Shown here: positions 6,762 to 14,486 of the stretch, piece by piece
Position numbering within the stretch: the stretch's first letter is position 1
Layout of the letters: the number at the start of each line of letters is the position of its first letter
DNA from: Methanocorpusculum sp.
GTDB lineage: Archaea > Halobacteriota > Methanomicrobia > Methanomicrobiales > Methanocorpusculaceae
Direction: 5' to 3'
Length of the DNA: 27,848 nucleotides
Assembly: GCA_030539595.1 (NCBI GenBank)
Contig: JAUNXW010000003.1
Coordinates: 1 to 27,848, forward strand
Translations under genes and position numbers: made by a program
Notes under the pieces: model-generated
The model's input: only the letters and a program-made list of their open reading frames with translations
The model's database searches: none
Told to the model about the DNA's origin: nothing

Positions 6762-7615
6762 ACGCGAAGATATTTCAGCAGAGCGTCTTTACCCGCTTCG
6801 TAATCTTTTAGCCCGAGTTCATATAATTTCTGCATTTCGTCGGGGTTTGATGAACTTGTTTTTACTCCGGTGACTTTTGACGGAGCAAATACGAATATCT
6901 TTCCTTCTTTTTCAAGTTCGTAAACGTGCGCGAGAATCTTGCGGTAATCTGTGTGACGGTTGTCAAGTCTTTTTGCGATTTTGGGATATTTTCTTAGGAG
7001 GAAATGATATACGGGTTTGAAGTTCTGGGGCATTCTGTAAAATGAACGCGGATTTGAGAGGAGAACTACGATTTTTTCGCAGCCGTCGATGATTGCTTTT
7101 TCAATTGGGATTGAGTCAGATACTCCTCCGTCAAAATATTTTCTTCCGTCAATTTCTATCGGTTTGCACATCGCAGGAATAGCACAAGTTGCCATGATTA
7201 CTCTGAGGTCGTCGGTTTTTAAGTCATCTTTTGTGAAGTAGTGAACTTTTCCTGTTTCCGCGTCGGTTGCGGTTATTGTAAATTCTGCGGGGTTTTTCTT
7301 TGCGGAAACAATATCAAAGGCGTCGCTGCCGTTTGAGTTTGAAAGTGTTCCGTAGACGTATTGGAGGTTGAAGTATGAGCCGTGTTTTATGAAATTTCCA
7401 AGACCGCAGTATTCTGGTTCGATTATGTGGGTTGTGTAAAATCTCAGGTTTCGGTCTCTTTGCCCCGCTATGTATGAAGCTATGTTTCCTGCTCCGGCAG
7501 ATGTTCCTATACAATAGTCGAAGGTTATGTTGTCATCTAAAAATTTGTCGAGGATTCCTGCGTTGTATGCGCATTTCATACCTCCGCCTTCAACGACAAG
7601 CCCTGTTTTTGACAT
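6758..7615 (-). CDS. Patatin-like phospholipase
   Basis: The frame is open to 7750, but the first 45 residues show no family similarity and overlap repeat-derived DNA (7694-7715), so I start at ATG 7615, giving 285 residues and the opening MSKTGLVVEGGGMKCAYNAG. The serine-hydrolase dyad is Ser39 in GTSAG and Asp162 in DGG. The oxyanion loop is GGGMK (residues 10-14). Length and sequence style fit the bacterial YjjU-like patatin family, lipid acyl hydrolases common in gut Firmicutes. Archaeal membrane lipids are ether-linked, so the substrate is puzzling. Transfer from bacteria and action on imported or host lipids are possible. No signal peptide is visible, so it probably acts in the cytoplasm. 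Confidence 0.9.
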   Translation of the reverse strand: MSKTGLVVEGGGMKCAYNAGILDKFLDDNITFDYCIGTSAGAGNIASYIAGQRDRNLRFYTTHIIEPEYCGLGNFIKHGSYFNLQYVYGTLSNSNGSDAFDIVSAKKNPAEFTITATDAETGKVHYFTKDDLKTDDLRVIMATCAIPAMCKPIEIDGRKYFDGGVSDSIPIEKAIIDGCEKIVVLLSNPRSFYRMPQNFKPVYHFLLRKYPKIAKRLDNRHTDYRKILAHVYELEKEGKIFVFAPSKVTGVKTSSSNPDEMQKLYELGLKDYEAGKDALLKYLRV

Positions 7616-7752
7616 TTTTGTGTTATATGATTTTGTTCGGGCAGAAAATAAACATCTCTTTTTTGAGTTTGTTCTATCGTAAGTTTGTCCAATCATGATT
7701 AAATCAGTTGGACAAGATTTTGATGATGAGATTGTTGTATTGTTGGTCATTT

Positions 7753-7861
7753 AAATTATTTTGCGAGACACCGAAAAGCACGATACATTGCACGAAAACA
7801 CGAAAAATTAAAACATAGTTTTCGTGCGTTTCGTGCATTTCGGTGCCTCGCAAAATAATTT
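7753..7861. repeat. Palindromic repeat between the FTR-like and patatin genes
   Basis: Left end AAATTATTTTGCGAGACACC and right end GGTGCCTCGCAAAATAATTT are near-perfect reverse complements, and the inner CGAAAAGCACG/CGTGCATTTCG blocks continue the pairing. The rest of the 7616-7948 gap holds the TGTCCAA/TTGGACA inverted repeat (7694-7715) shared with 3609-3640 and 26166-26220, and no gene. Confidence 0.8.
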
Positions 7862-7948
7862 CAAAGAACGGAAGAATATAATCCGAAATTCTGATGCAGA
7901 GTGTTTTTACAACAAAAAACACCCATGCGCTAAAAATAACACCGCTCT

Positions 7949-8245
7949 TTATTTCTTCATATATAGATAGCAGTGGCAGTGACCGTCTTTTTCAACATCC
8001 TCAGCACTGTTTTTACAGGGACAGTAATAATCTCTGTCTTTGGTTTCGTCGTCGCTCCAAAGCCTGCACGGGCAGAACCTTTTCCCGTGAATAATCTTAT
8101 TTCTCGCAAGCCCTTCAAGAATCGAATCTACTATATCCTTATTCTCGTTAATGCCCCAGCCCTTATTTTCTGCAATTTTCATAATTGATGGGCGTATTTC
8201 CTCGGCAACTTTCTTCATTTCTTCGCGTGTCGGGTTTTCTGACAT
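7949..8245 (-). CDS. Ferredoxin-thioredoxin reductase catalytic subunit-like protein
   Basis: This 98-residue protein has the complete FTR beta-chain signature: CPC (Cys58/Cys60, in FCPCRLW), CPC (Cys75/Cys77, in YYCPCKN) and CHC (Cys90/Cys92, in GHCHCYLYM). In plant and cyanobacterial FTR these bind a 4Fe-4S cluster beside a redox-active disulfide and pass electrons from ferredoxin to thioredoxin. Spacing between the motifs is 14 and 12 residues rather than the classical 16 and 8. No FTR variable (alpha) subunit is nearby, as is usual in methanogens. It lies 14 bases downstream of the peptide deformylase gene on the same strand, so the two are likely co-transcribed. Probable role: ferredoxin-driven reduction of a thioredoxin-like partner. 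Confidence 0.92.
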   Translation of the reverse strand: MSENPTREEMKKVAEEIRPSIMKIAENKGWGINENKDIVDSILEGLARNKIIHGKRFCPCRLWSDDETKDRDYYCPCKNSAEDVEKDGHCHCYLYMKK

Positions 8246-8259
8246 ATTTGATTAATGAA

Positions 8260-8751
8260 TCATATAAGTTTATTATACTTCTGTTCGAATTCCTTTATTG
8301 CGAGTTTTTTCTGAACAGGCTTCAAATGCTCAATAAACAAAATTCCGTCGTGATGATCTTTTTCATGACAAAATACACGCGCCGCAATACCTTTCAGCTC
8401 GCGCTCAACAATCTCCCCGCTCTCATCCAGATATCTGCACTGAATCTTTTTAGGTCTGCGGACATGTCTTTGCACACCCAAAAGACATGGACTGCCTTCA
8501 ATATCTTCCGTGAGAGCGCCTTCTGAAATAATCTCCGGATTTGCCCCGCGGATTACAACACCCCCTGCGTTTACAATAAACAGCCGCTTTGAGACTCCAA
8601 TTTGCGGCGCTGAAAGACCGATGCATTTGTTAAAAATCATAGTGTCCCACATATCGTTAAGAATATCTTTCTCCTCCAAACCGATTGAAGCAGCGTCTTC
8701 GCATTTCTCAAAAAGTATTTTGTCTCCGTATTTCAGTATATCGCGAATCAT
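8260..8751 (-). CDS. Peptide deformylase-like protein with altered motif II
   Basis: A 163-residue member of the polypeptide deformylase family. Motif I is GLSAPQIG (residues 45-52), close to the usual GxGxAAxQ. Motif III is HEKDHHDG, giving His129, Glu130 and His133. Motif II is normally EGCLS with the cysteine as metal ligand; here it reads EGSPCLLG, so a serine fills the usual cysteine column and Cys89 sits two residues later. Archaea start translation with unformylated methionine, so a classic deformylase role is not expected. It may act on other N-formyl substrates, or it may have lost activity. It is the first gene of a probable two-gene unit with the FTR-like protein. Family sure, activity doubtful. 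Confidence 0.88.
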   Translation of the reverse strand: MIRDILKYGDKILFEKCEDAASIGLEEKDILNDMWDTMIFNKCIGLSAPQIGVSKRLFIVNAGGVVIRGANPEIISEGALTEDIEGSPCLLGVQRHVRRPKKIQCRYLDESGEIVERELKGIAARVFCHEKDHHDGILFIEHLKPVQKKLAIKEFEQKYNKLI

Positions 8752-8804
8752 TACAAATCAGTTTCATTCGAAAGCGTTTTAGCGTTTTGGTATAATTATT
8801 CTAT

Positions 8805-9119
8805 ATGGAATTAACATACGACAGAGAAGGTCATGCTTTCGGAGAAATTGACGGCGTAAAGTTTGAAGGATTCTGCGTTCCCGTAACCTCGCAGTATCTT
8901 ATTTTTATAAAAGCCGGAAACCTCTTTCTCGGCTGCGGATTTTTCAGCATGGACACATTTGATAAAATAGGTATCCCCGCTGCAAGAATAACCTGCGTTT
9001 CATCAATTGAACAGATGCTTAATTCAAACATTGTTTCAGTTACAAAATCCGCCGCGGCTCACGGCATTACAGAATGTATGACAGGAGCAGAGGCTATTGC
9101 AAAAATGAAATCTGCCTAA
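8805..9119 (+). CDS. DUF1805 (YunC-like) protein
   Basis: A 104-residue protein matching the DUF1805/YunC family in length and layout: an N-terminal beta hairpin with GEIDGVKFEG, a hydrophobic strand SQYLIFIKAGNLFLGCGFFS, then VSSIEQMLNS and a C-terminal helical repeat with GITECMTGAEAIAKM. Family members are small cytoplasmic proteins common in methanogens and Bacillus; their function is unknown. The gene is divergent from the deformylase, with 53 bases between them containing an AT box at 8790-8798 that could serve either side. No partner gene follows closely. Confidence 0.8.
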   Translation: MELTYDREGHAFGEIDGVKFEGFCVPVTSQYLIFIKAGNLFLGCGFFSMDTFDKIGIPAARITCVSSIEQMLNSNIVSVTKSAAAHGITECMTGAEAIAKMKSA

Positions 9120-9193
9120 AATATTCTGATTTTTAAATTGCTTCGCTGTCGATAACCGAATAGTATTTTACCTCAGCAGTCGTTTAGAATAAT

Positions 9194-10567
9194 ATGAAGA
9201 AGTTGATTTTTCTACTGATTGCAGTAGTAATCACGTCTGCGCTATTCATCGCACCGGCTCTGGCTGATGAACCCGCAGACGATGAAGATGATTTTGATTA
9301 TGAAGAAGAAATCGTTCCTGTTCTCGGAGGAGGGGGGATAGGCTCAGGCAGTGCATCATTCTCAGTCTCATCAACTCCATCGGGAGCGGTTGCAACCGAC
9401 CTGACAACAGGTGAGAGTAAATCCACCCCGTGTGTATTCACAATTCACGAAGGAACACAGTATTGGGGAGTTTCCCACACAATTAAGATTTCAAAGTCAG
9501 GATACTATGACTACACTGACTACACAGGCGTTCTTGACGACGGAGACGAACTCTACATCATAGCAGACCTTGAGCCGATTGTATCGGATGGAACTCTTTC
9601 AATAACCTCATCGCCTTCAGATGCGACGGTCTACGTTGACGGAATTTATCACGGCACAACACCGATTCAGGTAACCGAAAATGAGGGGACACACACAATC
9701 CGTATCGGAAAACCGGGTTATGACACTTATGTTGAAACTGCGGTTGTAACAGCAGGTACGATAACACCTGTCTATGCAATCCTTTCCAAACAGGTAACAA
9801 CAGGTTATGTAACAATTTCCTCAACACCTTCGGGCGCTGATGTTTACATCGACGGAACTTACAGAGGAGATTCACCGCTTACGGTTCTGGTTACATCAGG
9901 TTCACACAACGTAAAAGTTGTAAAGTCGGGCTACTCAGCATACACGACAACTGTTAATGTTCCGGCAGGAGGCTCTTCTTCTGTATCGGCTTCGCTTGCA
10001 TCAAACGCTGATTCATATTTAAACATTGTATCATATCCGTCCGGAGCGGCTGTTTATGTTGACGGTGCATATCAGGGCAACACACAGTATTCGTCGTCGT
10101 CAAACCCGAACTATCTCCATGTAGGTCCTCTGAGTTCGGGAAGCCACACGGTATCACTTACACTTGACGGATACAACAAGTATACAACAGGTGTAAATCT
10201 TGCCAAAAATGAGGCAAGAACAATTTCGGTAACTCTCACTCCGATTACTCCGGTTGTAGCAACCACTTCGCTTTATCTTGCTTCAAATCCATCGGGTTCG
10301 TCGGTTTACATTGATAATGTGTTCAAGGGATATACCCCGCTTATTTTAAACGAAGTTCCGGTAGGTCCGCACATTGTTCTGGTTCAGCACGCAAATTACA
10401 ATGACTGGTCTGAGACGATTAATTTCCAGGCAGGTGTCCCTGTGGAAAAAACAGTTACCCTTTCAGGCGGAGTTGTTCCAACAGTTCCAACCCAGTCGCC
10501 CGCACCTGTTTTAGCTCTGCTTGCAGGACTTGCAGCTGTTGGTCTGTTTGCTCTCAGGAGAGAGTAA
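9194..10567 (+). CDS. Surface protein with PEGA repeats and C-terminal sorting tail
   Basis: This 457-residue exported protein starts with a signal peptide (KKLIFLLIAVVITSALFIAP, cleavage near the ALA-DEPA junction at residues 22-26) and an acidic linker. Five beta repeats follow. The last four carry the PEGA pattern, for example ITSSPSDATVYVDGIYHGTTP, ISSTPSGADVYIDGTYRG and ASNPSGSSVYIDNVFKGYTP; the first is a weaker copy. The C terminus is PTQSPAP, a 16-residue hydrophobic segment and a Leu-Arg-Arg-Glu end. This is a tripartite sorting signal of the PGF-CTERM kind, presumably processed by an archaeosortase. A weak TATA (9162-9169) and no Shine-Dalgarno sequence suggest a leaderless transcript. 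PEGA domains are thought to work in cell-surface structure or carbohydrate contact. The ligand is unknown. Confidence 0.9.
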   Translation: MKKLIFLLIAVVITSALFIAPALADEPADDEDDFDYEEEIVPVLGGGGIGSGSASFSVSSTPSGAVATDLTTGESKSTPCVFTIHEGTQYWGVSHTIKISKSGYYDYTDYTGVLDDGDELYIIADLEPIVSDGTLSITSSPSDATVYVDGIYHGTTPIQVTENEGTHTIRIGKPGYDTYVETAVVTAGTITPVYAILSKQVTTGYVTISSTPSGADVYIDGTYRGDSPLTVLVTSGSHNVKVVKSGYSAYTTTVNVPAGGSSSVSASLASNADSYLNIVSYPSGAAVYVDGAYQGNTQYSSSSNPNYLHVGPLSSGSHTVSLTLDGYNKYTTGVNLAKNEARTISVTLTPITPVVATTSLYLASNPSGSSVYIDNVFKGYTPLILNEVPVGPHIVLVQHANYNDWSETINFQAGVPVEKTVTLSGGVVPTVPTQSPAPVLALLAGLAAVGLFALRRE

Positions 10568-10574
10568 CTCCAAA

Positions 10575-10605
10575 TTTTCTTTTTTTATTCGGATTGTTTT
10601 TTTTT
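10575..10605 (+). terminator. Double T-tract terminator after the PEGA gene
   Basis: T runs of seven (10580-10586) and nine (10597-10605) follow the stop at 10567, typical of archaeal U-tract termination. Confidence 0.55.
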
Positions 10606-10659
10606 AGGCTGTTCAATAGTGTAATCTAATATTTATATTAATTTGAAACAATAATTTGT

Positions 10660-10731
10660 TGGTCTTCAAAATTATTTGGAGAGACACTGTCGCAAGTCTT
10701 CAACTTGCTCAAGCCTTAGTCGCTTCGCTAC
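10660..10731 (+). repeat. Family B intergenic repeat, copy 2
   Basis: This matches 4966-5035, with the same GAGACACTG, CGCAAGTCTTCAACTTGCTC and AAGCCTTAGTCGCTT blocks. Both copies follow a gene on the plus strand by a short distance. Bases 10740-10860 between this and the next repeat show no feature I can support. Confidence 0.75.
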
Positions 10732-10868
10732 TCCGGCGTGGAATCTAATGAATTGGTTTGCTGCGGACCAACACACACATAATCTATATATTTTTGTGAC
10801 GGATAGCCTTACACGCCAAAAATAATTTAATCCTCAATTCTGCCTTATTTTTTGATTTTAAGCTCTGA

Positions 10869-11055
10869 TGAAAAGTGTGACGAATGTGACGAATGAATCT
10901 ATGCAAAACACTAAGAAAAAAAATCTCATACACAATATAATTTTAGAACGGAAAACATTCATCACATTCGTCACACCTTTCACCGTAACTCAAATTCAAA
11001 AAATAAGCTCAAAATAAAGATAAAATGTGACGAGTGATAATAATCACTCATCACA
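10869..11055. repeat. GTGACGAAT inverted and direct repeat cluster
   Basis: Left arm 10869-10895 holds two tandem GTGACGAAT units. Right arm 10956-10982 is its reverse complement at 25 of 27 positions, with a 60-base AT-rich loop between. A third unit forms a hairpin at 11026-11055: GTGACGAGTGAT, loop AATA, ATCACTCATCAC. The cluster is in the 650-base gap before the phosphoesterase gene and has no open frame. Confidence 0.8.
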
Positions 11056-11221
11056 ATCCATAATAGAAATAAAAGTAGAGGGTGTCAAATCGTGGATTCA
11101 GTAATATGTCTTTATTTTAATAATGATTCAGGATAAACTAATTCTTTTCGATGCTGTATAGTCTGCCGCTGTTTCACAATAGATTTATCATCTGTTGTAA
11201 CCAAGTATAAATTTACAGAAA

Positions 11222-13609
11222 ATGGCATACTCTATCTTAAGTAAAATAAATACAGCTTCACCGCCCAAGCGCGTGTCGCTTTGGGCTGAATCTTTTTTTA
11301 TCAAAATAATTATTGCTGCGGCATTTCTTATTCTTTTCTTTACTCTGATTACATCCCCTGCGGATGCAGAACTATCTGCCGATAACTCGGCAGATACATC
11401 GCACACAGCTGTCATGGTTTTTACCGACTGGCACACAACAGGCGGCTCAACCAAAATGATTAATGAAGTCAAAAGTATGGCAGCTAAACATACAAAAGTT
11501 ATCGTATGCTTCAACGGAGACAGCGAAACAAATGTTATGAGCTGGGGGTCTTCAAAACCAAAAGCCACGGAAAACTCTGTGAAAAAATGGCGTGATAACG
11601 GAGAGTATGTCACTCAGTTTATGTATCTCACAGACAAACTGCTCGGTATTAATAATGTTTATGTTGTTGCAGGCTTAGGGAATCACGAGTTGGGTTTTAA
11701 TCGTCGTGGAGACACGCCCGAAACAAAATATCTGTATGATTATATCAATCATTTTGAAACCAATACAAGTAAAGTCAATAATATCGTCTCCTCGCTTGGA
11801 ACACGATTTTTTATAGTAAATACAGAACTGCCGTGGGCTGACGATATTCTTATGCGAAGTCTGTATGATACAAATTCAGTTCCATATCTCAACCGCTCTG
11901 TTACAATAGAAAACATAACTTTTATGTCTATTCTCGGACCTGAGGTTCTTGATGAGGAATATTCGAAGTATCATAAAGGGAGCTACTACATCGATGGTAC
12001 TTTCAGCAATCCATTAACATCAATAATCAATAACCTGAATACATCCGTTAGAAAAATTACAGATAATCTCTCCGATGGCTCGTCAATGGTATTATTGATA
12101 CACGGTTCTTTTAAAAACGCAAGTACCAACGATTATCTGGAAAAACTGAATCTCGGAGACCAGGCTTATATATTTACAGGTCACACCCATGCGAAAGGAT
12201 TTAAGAATACAGGAACTTCCAATCCTCTGGTAAGTAATCATATAATCCGTGCTCAGTATCAGCCGAATCCGTTTGGAAAAGGCGTTGCCGCTGTTTATGC
12301 GAATCTGAGCGGCGTGTGGTATGACGCAGTAAATCAGGTCGAGAAAAATGGGATAAATGAAAATCCTTCAGATGATGATTCGGGTGAGCTGATTTCATTT
12401 GATGATGAACATGTGTATATGGACATTACAAAGCCGGTGGATAAAACTTCGTTTGATGAAAAACGTGATATTTATGTCACGGGATATTTTGAAAATGATG
12501 AAGGTGCTGCCGATATATTTGTAAGCCTTTACAAATATAATGATTCAGCGCCGCTCGGATTTGATGAAGAGCCTGTTCGTGTTGTTCAAAGCAATGTCAG
12601 TTACAACGGAGAAACATCCGACAATAATGTCAACTGGACGCTGGTAACCGAATTTGTGAATAGTTCTGACGGAATTATTTCAACTGAGGCATTTAACGGA
12701 ACTGACAAAATCTTAGTGAACAACTCCCAGAATTATTATGTCACGCAGATTTTAGGTATATATGATAACAAATCAGAGCCGTACTCACAGGATTTAACCG
12801 CGGGAAAATATGCAATTGTTGCAGAGGTCTTAAACAAGACCACGGGAATCTTCACCGACTTTGTTCATTACAATGAAATTGACGTAGAGCAGGAGCATGT
12901 TTTTTTCCTATCACGCGACATCACAATAAATGCCGCTATCTCCCCTGTTGAAGATGATGATGACGATATTCCGCCTGAAAAACCTGTAAGCGGCGGCTAC
13001 ATAATTTACGAACGTTCTGTTGAAAACGGAGGAGAAGTAACCTTTGGATCAAGTCCCAATGTTGAATCTGTAACGCTTCCAGAAGGAACTAAAGGTCAGG
13101 TTATTCTTGAACTCAAAACCGATGTGACAGCCCCCGAAGATAAAACGACTTACATGATTTTTGAAATAAACATACCGCAGTATCCTGACGGAGAGGAGGC
13201 TGACGTCAATTTCAGAGTATCGGTTAATGATTTGGATAAACTCAAAGCAGCCCCGCAGGATATTTGTCTCTATCACTTTGACGGAACAAACTGGCAGGCT
13301 TTACCGACAAAATACACTGTTGGAAGCGACGGATTTGTTTACTATACAGCAGTCGCAACAGAGTTCTCACCGTTTGCGATTGTGTTGGAGAAGAACGCAG
13401 CGGTTTCTGATGAAAAAACCGCTGTTGCAACACAGACCCCGACTGCTGAACCGACGACTGCGACAGTAACGGCAACGTCAGTTACAACAACCGCTCCTGT
13501 AATACCTTCGGCAGCTGCTGCAACTCAGGCAGCAACAGCAAGTCCCATGAGCTTTGTCGGATTTGTATTAGGTGCAGCGGCTTGCGTCTGCATTTTGAGA
13601 AGAAGATAA
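11222..13609 (+). CDS. Secreted calcineurin-like metallophosphoesterase with PGF-pre-PGF domain
   Basis: This 795-residue protein has a hydrophobic export segment at residues 26-46 ending TSPADAE. The phosphoesterase domain (about 60-370) has the family metal motifs: Asp69-x-His71, Gly99-Asp100, GNHE (153-156), His294 and GHTH (320-323). A beta domain (about 398-480) resembles the N-terminal domain of the 550-residue secreted protein at 17108-18760. Residues about 590-720 match the PGF-pre-PGF domain (YMIFEINIPQYPDGEEADV, ICLYHFDGTNWQALPTKYTV). A Thr/Pro/Ala-rich spacer and a C-terminal hydrophobic segment ending LRRR form a sorting signal. It is probably a cell-surface phosphatase or nucleotidase; the substrate is unknown. 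The TATAAAT at 11206-11212 is close to the ATG, so a start at GTG 11273 is possible. Confidence 0.88.
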   Translation: MAYSILSKINTASPPKRVSLWAESFFIKIIIAAAFLILFFTLITSPADAELSADNSADTSHTAVMVFTDWHTTGGSTKMINEVKSMAAKHTKVIVCFNGDSETNVMSWGSSKPKATENSVKKWRDNGEYVTQFMYLTDKLLGINNVYVVAGLGNHELGFNRRGDTPETKYLYDYINHFETNTSKVNNIVSSLGTRFFIVNTELPWADDILMRSLYDTNSVPYLNRSVTIENITFMSILGPEVLDEEYSKYHKGSYYIDGTFSNPLTSIINNLNTSVRKITDNLSDGSSMVLLIHGSFKNASTNDYLEKLNLGDQAYIFTGHTHAKGFKNTGTSNPLVSNHIIRAQYQPNPFGKGVAAVYANLSGVWYDAVNQVEKNGINENPSDDDSGELISFDDEHVYMDITKPVDKTSFDEKRDIYVTGYFENDEGAADIFVSLYKYNDSAPLGFDEEPVRVVQSNVSYNGETSDNNVNWTLVTEFVNSSDGIISTEAFNGTDKILVNNSQNYYVTQILGIYDNKSEPYSQDLTAGKYAIVAEVLNKTTGIFTDFVHYNEIDVEQEHVFFLSRDITINAAISPVEDDDDDIPPEKPVSGGYIIYERSVENGGEVTFGSSPNVESVTLPEGTKGQVILELKTDVTAPEDKTTYMIFEINIPQYPDGEEADVNFRVSVNDLDKLKAAPQDICLYHFDGTNWQALPTKYTVGSDGFVYYTAVATEFSPFAIVLEKNAAVSDEKTAVATQTPTAEPTTATVTATSVTTTAPVIPSAAAATQAATASPMSFVGFVLGAAACVCILRRR

Positions 13610-13667
13610 TTCATTTATTTTTCACGATTGAACAATCTCTATATTACGTCCGACATCAATCATTTTG

Positions 13668-13675
13668 TTTATATG
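13668..13675 (+). promoter_or_regulatory. TATA box of the DUF169 gene
   Basis: TTTATATG lies 30 to 23 bases before ATG 13698, the spacing of a leaderless archaeal transcript. Confidence 0.5.
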
Positions 13676-13697
13676 CATTAAGAGCGTATTCTAAAAC

Positions 13698-14405
13698 ATG
13701 GAAGGTATACGTTCAAACCCTGATTACGCCAAAATCTCAGAAACCCTAAAAGAAGCACTGCATCTGACAGGTTCTCCCGTAGCCGTAAAAATTGTAAAGT
13801 CACCCGAGCAGATTCCCGAAGAAATCCCTGAAATTGAAGAGACAGATCGCCACTGCCGTATGGTTTCCCTTGCACGCGAAGGAAAAATCTTCTACGCAAC
13901 CGATGCAAAACACCAGTGCGGAGGAGGAGCATGGGCTCTCGGATTAAGAGATAAGGGCGCGACTCTTGCAACAGGTATGCACTACTACAATCTCGGAAAA
14001 TACGAATCTGTTCCTTCAAGCAGAAGAACAATGGACTCTGTTCCGAGTCTGCCGAAAGAGACCTACGCAACACTTTATGCACCGCTTGAAAAAGCAACTT
14101 TTGCGCCCGATGTTGTAATAATTTTTGCAAAGCCTCTTGCAGTTCTGAAACTCGCACAGTCCACACTCTACAGACTCGGCGGAAGAATTTACCCGCAGTT
14201 TTCGGGAATCCAGTCAATATGTTCTGATGCTACAGCGTATGTCCTCCTCAACGGAAAGCCAAACTTCTCGCTCGGATGTGACGGCTCACGCAAGTTCTCG
14301 GGAATTGCAGATGAAGAAATGGTCGCAGGTTTCCCAGCAGAAATTCTTGAAGAGCTTGCCGCGGGAATCACCAAAGTTACGGCAGCACCCGGCTCTAAGA
14401 AATAA
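13698..14405 (+). CDS. DUF169 family protein
   Basis: A 235-residue cytoplasmic protein of the DUF169 family, frequent in methanogens and other anaerobes. Typical features are the N-terminal LTGSPVAVKIVKSPEQIPE segment, the RHCRMVSLAREGKIFYATD region, and a glycine and cysteine-containing HQCGGGAWALGL motif at about residues 72-83. Near the C terminus come ICSDATAYVL and FSLGCDGSRKF, with two more cysteines. The conserved cysteines and histidine suggest metal, cluster or cofactor binding, but the function is unknown. It has its own TATA box and a T-tract terminator and is convergent with the NhaC gene. Confidence 0.85.
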   Translation: MEGIRSNPDYAKISETLKEALHLTGSPVAVKIVKSPEQIPEEIPEIEETDRHCRMVSLAREGKIFYATDAKHQCGGGAWALGLRDKGATLATGMHYYNLGKYESVPSSRRTMDSVPSLPKETYATLYAPLEKATFAPDVVIIFAKPLAVLKLAQSTLYRLGGRIYPQFSGIQSICSDATAYVLLNGKPNFSLGCDGSRKFSGIADEEMVAGFPAEILEELAAGITKVTAAPGSKK

Positions 14406-14419
14406 AATTCAATCTCTTC

Positions 14420-14426
14420 TTTTTTT
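14420..14426 (+). terminator. T-tract terminator after the DUF169 gene
   Basis: Seven T follow the stop at 14405 by 14 bases. Confidence 0.45.
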
Positions 14427-14450
14427 AATCGTTCAAAAAAGTTAACCTGT

Positions 14451-14486
14451 AAAAAATTATTTTGAGTAAAGTCTTCTGACTTTACT
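14451..14486 (-). terminator. Hairpin plus U-tract terminator of the NhaC gene
   Basis: A perfect 9-base stem (AGTAAAGTC at 14465-14473 with GACTTTACT at 14478-14486, loop TTCT) overlaps the NhaC stop codon. On the minus strand it is followed eight bases later by six T (14456-14451). Confidence 0.55.
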
